From Dryococelus australis (lineage: Eukaryota > Arthropoda > Insecta > Phasmatodea > Phasmatidae), in NCBI GenBank assembly GCA_029891345.1, contig CM056993.1, positions 230,731,265-230,795,264 of the forward strand: 64,000 nucleotides of DNA, read 5' to 3'. The notes below the pieces were generated by a model that was not told the origin of the DNA, searched no databases, and worked only from the letters and a program-made list of their open reading frames with translations. This document shows, piece by piece, positions 1 to 9,009 of the stretch (position 1 is the first letter of the stretch; every line of letters starts with the position of its first letter). The position numbers and the translations under genes are program-made.

Positions 1-315
1 AAAGGAGGAGGAAAAATATTTTACGCGCATGCGTGGGGAGAATTTAATCTATGGAATTCCAGAGAACAGCTGTTCATCAATCATTGCCGTGCCGCTCATC
101 ACGTCTCTGTCAGCCGCGCCTTTATCACAGAGCGCAGCGACTATGCGAGGACGTCGGCAACACATTCAATTTGAGTACTCATCTTTCGTGACGCTTTCTT
201 CTGCCTAACTGCCGGCAGCCACACGGCGTTACTGTCACTCTCAACTCATTAATACAAGTCAAGAAAAATTACACGTTCGCTTTATTTAATTGGGTTCCTT
301 AAATGCGGACACTGT
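1..315 (+). other. promoter-like region with possible first exon
   Basis: This stretch is richer in G+C than the DNA after it. It carries a GCGCATGCGT-type palindrome near position 26, the kind of site bound by NRF-1/EWG factors at housekeeping promoters. A good 5' splice donor, CACTGTAAGT, lies near 307-316. Together they could be a promoter and a non-coding first exon of a host gene on the plus strand. No coding frame or downstream exon was recognised, so this is inference from two short motifs only. Confidence 0.22.
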
Positions 316-504
316 AAGTTTATTACAGATAAGTTATATTATATTTATTATTTTTATAAATTCTTTGTCGTATAGCATGGACAAATAGCACAGGACTAAT
401 TAGAACTGAAAGAATACAATTGTTATCATATATAATACTCAGATAATTAAGATACATTTTAAATAAAGTGAAGAAAAAATGTTGCATTCTTTCAAACACC
501 CGTA

Positions 505-1175
505 CACTCTAAAATCGAATCAGTGAGAAACCACTGATTCGCAGTGAAATAAAACTACTCGGATCAGTGGAAATGTCTCCACTTAGAATAAGCGAAAAAC
601 CATTCACACAAAGAAGGCTTTTTGGAAAAACGAGAGGAAATTATACATCATGTTCTTATAAGCGAAATCGTGAAGATTCAAATTATATGCTCATACTTTT
701 CGTTTTTGGTTTATTTGGTATCATTAGGATTTTAAAACGAATAGTACTTTTGAGTTCACGCTCTCCCACCATATTATATGCTGTTTAAACCTTCATACAG
801 AGCGCTGTGATGATTACATGAAAACGAAATTAAATACGTAATAGCGGATATAAGGACTGAATGCTCATATTAGCTCTTAAAATGGTGTTTTGAAAGACAA
901 AACAGATTAAAAAAGATTTTGTATTGGTTTTATTAGTGTATTCCGTACTTCACTTGATACATGTTGTTTAACAGCTCATTTTAAACGTAGTTAGATGGCT
1001 ATTTACACGTTGTTTAACTGATTCACCAGTGAAAAATAAACCACTGAAAAACAGTGAGAAAAATGACTGATAAATCGGTGGAAAATATCACTGAATTAAT
1101 TAGTGAAGGAAATGTGGCATTTTTCACTGATTCATCAGTTAAATTCACTGGAGTGACTGCTAAATCAGTCAGGTA
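505..1175. repeat. cluster of CAGTGA / TCACTG motifs, possible MITE
   Basis: Two blocks, about 515-580 and 1015-1170, are studded with the hexamer CAGTGA and its complement, often as CACTGATTC or ATCAGT. The two blocks lie about 450 bp apart and the motifs face both ways, as in subterminal repeats of hAT- or CACTA-like non-autonomous elements. The outer edges share only a few bases (CCGTAC on each side), so the ends are not secure. No coding sequence was recognised between them. Confidence 0.3.
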
Positions 1176-1180
1176 CGGTT

Positions 1181-2060
1181 GATTGATTGAAACATTGAAA
1201 TTCTCACTTATTCGTATTTTGAATGTATACTATAAGACACATTTCATAAGCGTCTCTATACTTCGTAAGTGAAGAGTTTGAAATCAGTCTGCAAAAACCC
1301 CGACCCGTAAAATGTATTAGTATATTTTAATGAGAACCCGGTAATAAAGAGTAATGTTTCAATGAATGACCACTCAAACTAAGAATTTTATTTCTTAAAC
1401 TTTAGAGCAAAAATGGCGCTATATAATATTTATAATTAAACTAAATCTGTCGTGTTGCCATAGACAAATGGTAATGTTAAATTTCAGATACGGTGGAAGG
1501 TTACACACAGGAATTGGTGCGAACAGAAATTAGTGAGAAGCTCAAAAGTTCTGGGTTATGTGTGAAACAGCAAAACTAATGCTTATTCCCACAATCTTGC
1601 CAAATTAGATAGATATTGTAGAACATTTCTACAGATGCATTTTAAAGCCCTCAACTCTTCAATTGACTTCCCAGACATGGCGTACAACACACATTCCAAA
1701 TAAGTTAGGTATTTAAGTTCTGCTGCAACATACTAAGTTTGGTTGAAATAATTCCTGTGGTTCATGAGACGTCATTACACCCTAGAATACTTCTAACTCT
1801 AAAACTCGGAACAAGTATCTGTTTCTTTTACTGGTTTATATAATGACTTTTGCAGTACTACTTCTATATCAAGTATGATTATAGGGACGTGCCAGTTTAC
1901 GAGAAATAGCATATAAAATACATTTTTCAGGAAGCAGGTTTTACCTAAAATAGCGTCGATTAGCTTGTTAGTCAAGTATGCTCACTACGTACTGCCAGCA
2001 TATCAGTTTTCTTTTAAAACTGAAGCCGTGTTTTCTGAGATACTATAATTTACCCTAAAA
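1181..2060. other. anonymous AT-rich spacer
   Basis: No gene, RNA gene or repeat boundary could be recognised here. Reading frames are short and the base composition is that of neutral intergenic or intronic DNA. Confidence 0.5.
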
Positions 2061-3255
2061 TACACTATCGACCAAGAAGTAATTGGGCACTAATGAAGGT
2101 AGATAATTCAGTACGTCAGTTGACTTGTGTGGCCGCCATACGCTGCAGGCCGGTGTAGAACCAGTTGACAAGGAGATGGCACGAGGTACAGAGCTATTGG
2201 ACTTCGATAAGGACGTGATTGTGGGCTGCCATCCCAGTGGGCTGTCTATCCGAGCGATTGCACGGAAAGTAAACAGGACCAAATCAATGGTCGCATTCGT
2301 CCTGCGTAAGTGAAAGATCGATGGGCATTGTGCCAATGTCGCACGTTCTGGGCGACCTGCAATCTTGACCGACAAAAATCGCAGAACCTTGAAACGTTAA
2401 ATTGTCAAAAATAGGACACAACCCATGGCTACAATCCGACAGGAGTTTCATGCAGCACCAGGAGTATCGGTTTCCATTGGAACATTGCGTACAGCGGCCC
2501 ACCGACTTGGATATTTCGGAAGAGCAGCTGCACATAAGCCCCATATCACAACAAGCAATAAAGCTCGGCGACTCAGGTGGTGTTTGGACCGTCGCATCTG
2601 GACACTGGAGCAGTGGAAATCGGTTCTGTGGAGTGATTAGTCGAGGTTTACATTATCCCGGTCCGATGGATGTGTATGGGTGTGGTGTCTACCCGGGGAA
2701 CGGCTTCTGCCGGAGTGTATAGTGCCAACTAGGAAATTCGGTGGTGGTGGAGTGATGGTGTGGGGGTGTAGGACCGCTTGTGTTTGTCTGTGATAGCATG
2801 AACACAGAGGCCTTTTGTAACATTCTGGATAATGAAAAGCTCCCAACATTGTGGCGTCTTTGCGGAATGGACCCGTGTTACTTCCAGGATGACAATGCCA
2901 GGTGACATGTTTCAAGGGCTAATATGCAGTGATACGCCGACAACAATGTTCGCCGATTGGACTGGCCAGCCCAGAGCCCCGACCTCAACCTTAAAGAACA
3001 TCTTTGAGACGAATTGGATAGCCGGGTGAGGGCTCATCAGGCGCGGCCAAAATCCATTGCTCAACTCATGGAATGGTTGCAAGAGGAATGGTAACGAATC
3101 CCCGTTGATGTGCTGCAAACTCTCTTAGAGAGCATGCCAGACAGGGTGGCTGCTGTTATAGCCACAAGAGGCAGCCCTACTAGGTTCTAACGGGGTGACA
3201 ACCACCGAGCAAACATTGTGGACAGGTGCACAATTACTTTCTGGTCAATAGTGTA
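2061..3255 (+). mobile_element. Tc1-type DNA transposon, full length, decayed
   Basis: Both ends are present. The left end TACACTATCGACCAAGAAGT (2061-2080, continuing to 2090) matches the inverted right end at 3226-3255 over about 30 bp, and each end carries the TA that Tc1/mariner elements duplicate. The interior encodes a transposase in pieces: an N-terminal helix-turn-helix (2175-2312, with GLSIRAIARKVNRTKSMV), a second HTH (2425-2638, with MATIRQEF), the first catalytic Asp in LWSD (about 2637), the GGGGVMVWG motif (2740-2766), the second Asp in QDDNAR (about 2888) and the C-terminal block WPAQSPDLN...EHLWDELD (2960-3020). It ends in LESMPDRVAAVIATRG (3128-3173). Several stops and frame shifts break the gene, so it is inactive. 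The strand is set by transposase order. Confidence 0.88.
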
Positions 3256-4004
3256 ATTATCAAGACTTCCATTTTGAAAATAAGTGTTTGATACCTTAAA
3301 AATTATTAAATCTTGATGAATTTTGATTATTAGTCTACTTTCAAATTCGACAACATCATATCTGAGAATTGTAAAAGAATTAGACCATCAATAAGCGAAA
3401 CAAATAATTTATTTTCATATTACTAAGTTTGATGAAAAAAGGCGGATTGGTTCCTGGGATTTATTTATTTATGAAGTAAGTTACTTTAAGAAGGGAACAC
3501 ACATGTATACGCACAGATATATACTAATAGTATGCAATTCAACAGTTCGCGAATTTTTAAAATGATTATTTACGCTTCCTGTTAAATGTACATTTTTGTT
3601 TCCGTTAGAACTTACTTTACAAATTACGTTTGTAATATGGCACGAGGCATAACTCAAAATGATGACTAAAAAGTTGTTTAAATATATACCTCATCTCTCC
3701 CAACACATGGGTTAATATTTCGGAAAATTTGATAAAAACCATTACACCTTTTAATAATTGTGAACCTCAATGAAATTGTAGTATTTTAACAGATTCACGA
3801 CCATCAAATTATTTCTCAGCCAAGCCTTTTAAAAGAACTTTCTATACATACACACATTATCAAAATGGGGTAAGCTGTGTCGTCTACACGGCCGTAGGTA
3901 TTTTACGTGAAGTCTATGGGTTGATGATAGGGGAAAAACTGAAACTTCATTGAAGTATTTGCTGGAGACGTGTCTATCGAGTTCTTCCTTCGTTTTGGAT
4001 TTAA
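3256..4004. other. anonymous AT-rich spacer
   Basis: No recognisable gene or repeat. A short CACGGCCGTAG string near 3888 is also found at the end of the inverted-repeat unit at 7.38 kb, but it is too short to link them. This stretch would hold the 3' untranslated part of the small minus-strand gene next door if that gene is real. Confidence 0.45.
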
Positions 4005-4452
4005 TTATCTGAGTTTTTGTAATCTATTTTGGTGCTTTTTACGTTTTCGCTGGTTGTGCCGTTGTTGTTTAGTCTTATTACTGTCACGTGATGTGGCACG
4101 AGATGATGACGCAATTGCCACGCCCGCATTTTTTCGCTGCTGCGTAGAATAGTCATTTTCTTCTGCATATGACTCAGGAATAGATTGAAGTAGCTGAGCC
4201 GTCCTTTCTATATTAGATTTGTTTTGTTGAGCACTATTAATGCTGATAATATCATGACTGTCCTTTTCGCCTAACTCGTAAATTTGAACTACTTATTTTG
4301 TAATCTGCAAAGAAAATGATTATTGATTAGAAAGTCACTATGTGTGTTGAATATTTATGATTCTTGGTTATCTTTTTAGTTACTCTTTTTTTACTCACAA
4401 ACTGGCACCATAATTTCTCCGATCGGATGAGCAGTTCGGTTGCTACAGCCAT
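4005..4452 (-). pseudogene. small two-exon gene or recent pseudogene, unknown product
   Basis: Exon 1 (4452-4399) starts with ATG and reads MAVATELLIRSEKLWCQF. It ends at a strong donor, TTT|GTGAGT. The 94-bp intron (4398-4305) has a CTAAT branch-point sequence and the acceptor TTTTCTTTGCAG. Exon 2 (from 4304) has a 95-codon open stretch to a stop at 4007-4005. That stretch is protein-like: VVQIYELGEKDSHD near its start, a Gln/Ser-rich middle, and a very basic tail (KTKQQRHNQRKRKKHQ) that resembles a nuclear localisation signal. The join reads ITK then TAA before VVQ. Either one nonsense change (for example CAA to TAA) has hit it, or the true exon structure differs. No family was recognised. 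It could be a host gene or the accessory gene of a DNA transposon. Confidence 0.42.
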
Positions 4453-4560
4453 CTTAATCACACTAAACCGCTCAAAAACAGAGGTTCACAGCGCGGCTCC
4501 CAGCACGGCCTGATGACGTCAGAACGATACGTTTGTGTGTGAAGCATGAAGCCAAAGGAC
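4453..4560 (-). promoter_or_regulatory. promoter-like region with full CRE
   Basis: The block just upstream of the minus-strand ATG at 4452 is GC-rich against its surroundings. It holds the complete palindrome TGACGTCA at 4514-4521, a CREB/ATF site, 62-69 bases before the start codon. The position fits a core promoter for the small two-exon gene. No TATA box is evident. Confidence 0.4.
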
Positions 4561-5227
4561 CGACCTATACTATCGTATATTTAAATTTCACGTTCTGCTC
4601 ATTCGCAACGAATAATTTCCACGGACCAGGGAGCAAAATTTTGTGACGCTCTTTTTCTGAACATAAGGGGCTGAGTTGTAAGACATCAACATTTTTTTTT
4701 TTTACGCAAACGCTTACACTAATTTGGAAACGACGCATGACAACGGGCATTTTCATATCGTATTATATCATACCGTTATGTTACTTAAAGTTAAAATTAA
4801 TGGCAAGCTCTAGGGTGAATGAGTGAAAAGGTTTAGGCGGATCTTAAACTCGACGTCTTGAGAGCCGATTAAGTGATTGGGATAACCTTAGAGTATACAT
4901 GTAGCTAACATTTTGTCGCTTTACTGACGTGGGAATATTAGCGGATATATTGATGGCATCTTTACTCTTTACAAGTGACTATGAGCTAAAACTTTTTGTT
5001 TTGTGTGTGAGTGCACCTGCGCCTGCGTATGCATAAATTACGTGTCTGCTTGCGCAGTGTTCATGAGGAAGGAAGTAATATTTAGTTTTATTACATTCGT
5101 ATCGTCCAAGATGGAGATCCAGAGCAGTACTGTTACAACGAACGAAGCATGCAAATTCTTCAAACTTGTGCTTTCTGGAATAGTTGTATAGGTGTGTGTC
5201 AATCTACATCCGTCCACTTAGGCGATA
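4561..5227. other. anonymous spacer
   Basis: No recognisable gene or repeat. The reading frames here are short and lack family motifs. Confidence 0.4.
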
Positions 5228-5345
5228 CCTATAGTCCATCCACAGTTACTTCCAACTTTTCTGAAGCGCTGCTAAAGTTATAATCTCAGAATATCCCTCC
5301 ACCTCATTCAAACAAAGATTAAACGAGTATAGAAAATTTCATCAA
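5228..5345 (+). repeat. solitary arm of the 6.4-8.1 kb foldback element
   Basis: This segment starts near CCTATAGTCC and runs through CTGAAGCGCTGCTAAAGTTA to GTATAGAAAATTTCATCAAA. It matches the left arm at 6424 onward and the inverted right arm ending near 8080. It is therefore a third copy of the outermost 115 bp of that long inverted repeat. It stops where the SINE at 5345 begins, so the SINE insertion or a deletion removed the rest. Confidence 0.6.
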
Positions 5346-5590
5346 AGGGAGCGATTAGCACTCTCGACTCCCACCAAGGCGAACCGGGTTCAATCCCCGG
5401 CCGGGTCACCGGATTTTCGCAAGTCGAATCGTGCTGGAGGATGCAGTTGGTCGGCGGGTTTTCTCGGGGATATACCGTTTCCCCCGTTCCTTCATTCAGG
5501 CGCTGCTCCATGTTCAGTTCAATCACCCGCATCGGCTCTCAAAACCTTGCTGTTAAGAGCCTCCCAAATCTCTTCACTCACTCACCAGAA
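5345..5590 (+). mobile_element. tRNA-Gly-derived SINE, copy 1
   Basis: The head resembles a tRNA. It contains GACTCCCACCAAGGCGAACC, corresponding to the anticodon arm, and GGTTCAATCCC, the pol III B box. The A box (GCGATTAGCACTCTC) is worn. The body GTCACCGGATTTTCGCAAGT and the downstream blocks GGTCGGCGGGTTTTCTCGGG, TTCATTCAGGCGCTGCTCCA and CTCTTCACTCACTCA are shared with the copies at 41.05, 53.16 and 53.68 kb. The family was not matched to a named SINE. It sits at the broken inner edge of a foldback arm. Confidence 0.8.
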
Positions 5591-5699
5591 TACGATTCAA
5601 AAAAAGAATACTTTAAATGTGAAACGTAGCAACATGCAGGAAGTCACGCACTTATGGATTTAGAACATTTTGCAAGGTTTGTAAAAAGAATGTAAATTT

Positions 5700-6370
5700 T
5701 AGTTAGGCAATCCGAGGGCAGGTTTTCAGAATCGTGATAATGTTGAGGATGAGAAGCCGAGTGAAGTCGGGGAACGTATATCGGACACGAGGCACGCAGC
5801 TCTCGTGTGGGAGGGTTTTTCTTCTGCGTGGGTTCGCAGAACTTATTGCCTCAATTACGACGTCACAAGACGGCGGCGAAATAAGAATAAAAGCCACCTG
5901 ATGTGCGAGGTAAATCATGTTCGTTTGTTTGCAGCGCCGTTGTTCTCCTTAGGCCAAGCGAGCCGCGGCTGGCCGGCGCGCGGAAGAAATGGGCCATTCC
6001 CTCACGAAGACGTGGCCTCGCAGACGGAATACCAAGGGCGACGTGGCCAGGCAAAGTAGGGCCCTCCCTACTCCTCGGCTTTCTTCTTGAATGTTAATTG
6101 CGGAATTATGCAATTTACCTCCCCTACTCCTTCCTCACCCTTGGCCGCACAATTCCCCTTTTTTACACGTTTCCTTTCTTCGTCGCGACCACTTGTTTTG
6201 CCTTGATACGGAGGGGAAAAACCTGACGAGAGGTTTTTAAATTGCGTGGAATGAACTCTCTAAATGAAATTCAAGATAAGCGAGCAGTTCTCGCGGCTTG
6301 AGATGACGAACTGGAGCTGCGCAGGGACGAGGCGTCGCGTCGACCCGCGAAACATCGTCTCACCACTGTA
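5700..6370. other. GC- and CpG-rich island
   Basis: This stretch is markedly richer in G+C and CpG than its neighbours, for example GGCCGGCGCGCGG near 5973 and TCGCGTCGACCCGCGAA near 6332. It contains ACGACGTCAC (CRE-like, near 5858) and AGACGGCGGCG. A donor-like GAGGTAAAT (near 5908) is followed closely by an acceptor-like TTGTTTGCAG. It may be a promoter or an unmethylated exon of a host gene, or part of an unrecognised element. No reading frame shows a known domain. Confidence 0.3.
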
Positions 6371-7133
6371 ATAACACGAACACAGATAACTGCATGTCCT
6401 ACGTTCTTATTTGATGGCGCCTCGCTAAAGTTCTACTTCCAAGATATTCCTTCGCTTCATGCAAACAAAGCTCAACCGAGTCTAGAAAATTACACCGAAA
6501 AGACAACGCACCACACCCGTTCGCACTCAGTGTAATAATATTTTGTATAAGAACTATTTATTTCTAGGCATTATCAATACCCACTCTAATTTATCAATAA
6601 AATATGAATAGAATTTTACTTTAACAAAAATTAAGGTACATTTACTTTAACACAAATGTAAAACGCTTGTGATGGGTGGCATATCTAAGAAACAACCAAA
6701 TACGCAATACATGGGGTTATTTTTCAAAGTTTTGATTCGAAAAGTGTGATGAAACTGCGAATAGAGTATATCTATAGGCATCCGAATGTCGTGAATATAT
6801 TTCACAGCCACTTGTATTTTATAACCGTGAAGCTCAGATCCACTTTCTTTATTGGACTATTTAAGTGTTACGCACCTTAGGTGTATGCCCGCGAATTGCA
6901 GACGTACAATATCGGAGCTGCCCCCAATTAGAGAAAATAAATCTGCAGGCATGTCTGCTGTGTACTGAAATCTAGCAGACGCGTAGATCTTTCCGCGATA
7001 TTCAAATGTCGCTAGCTACAGAGAATGGGCCGAAGCTTAGCCGATACGCCCTGCACGACTGGCACAGAGAAGGTAAGTATACAGAGACAAAATGGCGTGG
7101 CAGTGCTTTTGATGTGGGCGCGCGCCTTCTATG

Positions 7134-7359
7134 ATTGGCTGTGTAAGGCTGTGGAGCCAGCTTGGCGCCTGATTGGTGCGTGAGACTGCCTATTGCCCGC
7201 GCTGCCGGCTGGCGAGTAGCTTACCAGGAACTGATTGGCATTCCAACATGCCGCTGTCCAGTGACGTCACTCTGCCGACGTGTGCGTGCGGCTGGACACC
7301 GCAGCCCAAGAAGCTGCTCCACCTCTGTATACTTACGCACTCTGTGAGTGTGAGCCAAT
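7134..7359. promoter_or_regulatory. CCAAT-box and CRE cluster
   Basis: Three inverted CCAAT boxes (ATTGG at 7134, 7172 and 7234), one forward CCAAT (7355) and a GTGACGTCAC CRE palindrome (7261-7270) occur within 226 bases of GC-rich sequence. A consensus donor AAGGTAAGT lies upstream at about 7069-7077 on the plus strand. NF-Y and CREB/ATF sites are commonly paired in TATA-less promoters. The cluster lies in the core between the foldback arms, so it may be the element's own promoter or a captured host promoter. The direction of transcription is not clear. Confidence 0.45.
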
Positions 7360-7381
7360 AACAATTATAGTTTTTTTTTTT

Positions 7382-7654
7382 CCCACGGCCGTAGAACACA
7401 GGTCTGGACACTAGCTTGAAAAGTTGACGCCTTTATGGATCTATTTAGTTCATGAACACAGCCGCAGAGCGCCGCTACCGAAGTAGTGCTCTTGACATTG
7501 CTAGCATAGGGAGGGGGATTGCAATTTTTTCTTAAAATAGGAAAATTACGTTCATATCTCTATGGTGTTATCCCTATACCAGCAACGCTAACAACACTAG
7601 ATTGCTTGCATTGTTAGATAGGCGAGTGTCCAGACCTGTCTTCTACGGCCGTGG
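7382..7654. mobile_element. 273-bp inverted-repeat unit (MITE) nested in the foldback core
   Basis: The first 30 bp, starting CCACGGCCGTAGAACACAGG (7382-7411), are the reverse complement of the last 30 bp (7625-7654) with a single mismatch. The interior has no reading frame. The unit abuts the right arm of the larger foldback element. It is either a separate MITE that inserted there or an inner layer of the same palindrome. Flanking duplications are unclear because the left flank is a T run. Confidence 0.6.
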
Positions 7655-8089
7655 TCTTTTCGCAGTTTATTCACTCTTATCGAATCAAACCTTTGAAAAA
7701 AAAAAAACGTGTATGACGGTTTTGGTTGTTTTATAAATATTTCATGTATCACAAGCCTTTTATATGTGTAATATAAAATACGATATCTGTTATTAAATTG
7801 AACTTTTATTTATGTTTGACCTATAAATTTTAACATTTTACATGTTTAATAACTACAAATAAAACAAAGAGAAAATAGGTGTGTTGGTAATACCTAGTAA
7901 GAAATAGTTATCATGACAAATATGATTACACTGAGTGCGCATGAGTGCGGTGCACTGTCACTTTGACGTAATTTTCTAGATTTCATTAAGCTTTATTTGC
8001 ATTAGGCGGAGGAAAATACTGTAAGTAGAACTTTAACAGATCTTCAGTAAAGTTATAAATAACCGCGAGTGGACTATAGGCTTTTCTCA

Positions 8090-8569
8090 AAAGCGTGGCT
8101 TAATCATTTGCAGTACTTTCGCCCGAGAAATATCTTACAGCCATGAAGGGCATCAATGAACGTATCATTTCATTCCGAGATTGCAGACAAGTTTTAACTT
8201 TGAGGTGTTACTAAATAACAAAGCGAATTTTCTGTGTATGAAATCATGAGTAGTTATGAGATTCCTTCAACTTTATTACAGAAAAATAGTTAATGGTTCT
8301 GACATTGAATCCTTATCTGTATATCTATGGAACATGATCACAAGTATCAGCACTGCATATTTATTTAACTGTTAATATTTTCAACATATTACTTGTTCTG
8401 ATTTTATCTGACAATATTGTGCACAAGTTCAAATTAAAAGGCCGTTATATTCGCAAAAGACGCCAAACATTTTGTGCACTGGTTTGGAGTTTCAATACTG
8501 CTCAATGCTGTAAGTTGATAGGGCGTGGTAGACGATAACAATGATGTTAGGGAAAACTGTGGTTTTATT
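8090..8569. other. anonymous AT-rich spacer
   Basis: No gene or repeat recognised. It ends at a run of 13-14 G residues near 8571-8584 that borders the SINE. Confidence 0.4.
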
Positions 8570-8725
8570 CGGGGGGGGGGGGGTAGGGAACAAGCTACGC
8601 CGACCAACAGCAATGTCCGACAAGCTTTCCACACACAAAAATCTGCATGACTCCGTCGGGAATAGAACCAAGGTTGCATTAGCGAAATGCAGGTAGTCTG
8701 ACCACTACACCACCGCTGCCCCGTA
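8570..8725 (-). mobile_element. tRNA-Gly-derived SINE, 5' part, copy 2
   Basis: Read on the minus strand from 8723, the head is GCAGCGGTGGTGTAGTGGTC followed by AGACTACC (A box). The B box appears as GGTTCTATTCCC and is followed by GACGGAGTCATGCAGATTTT. This is the same family as the other SINE copies but keeps only the tRNA-like head and a short piece of the body before a G/C homopolymer. Divergence suggests an old insertion. Confidence 0.75.
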
Positions 8726-9009
8726 TGAGTGGGTTTGGGGTCTAAAATCGTTCATTGCCGCTCGACTTTCTGTTAAATTTGCGTGTTCTCTATTGCAGTT
8801 AGTGAGACACCCATTATTAATTATTAATTTTGAGTCTAAATAAATACTTTAATTTGAAGGCAAGAGATAACATTAAATATTACAACTTTTTAAAGCCCAA
8901 AGTCCTTGTATAACGTGAAGCGATGTGGTTTCAGGTTCATTTTATTTTCGTAACATAAAAAATATTTGTTAGACTTAAGAAATGGTGTAATGTCATGTTC
9001 TTGTATTTA
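8726..9009. other. anonymous AT-rich spacer
   Basis: Nothing recognisable lies between the SINE and the Tc1 end. Confidence 0.4.

Larger units (their letters stand above)
6400..8080. mobile_element. foldback element with long inverted arms
   Basis: The left arm (about 6424-6766) is the imperfect reverse complement of the right arm (about 7655-8037). Matching landmarks on the left are GCTAAAGTTCTACTT, TCTAGAAAATTAC, CGCACTCAGTGTAAT, CGCTTGTGATG and AACTGCGAA, and the same order returns inverted on the right. The right arm and the solitary copy at 5228 extend about 45 bp further out, to CCTATAGTCC. The arms carry no coding frame. The core of about 890 bp is GC-rich and promoter-like, and it contains a second inverted-repeat unit at 7382-7654. 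No transposase was seen, so it is a non-autonomous foldback element or a large MITE. No clear target duplication was found. Confidence 0.65.

Noticed and set aside
3880-3900. CACGGCCGTAG shared with the end of the inverted-repeat unit at 7382
   Set aside because: Only 11 bases match, with no inverted partner nearby.
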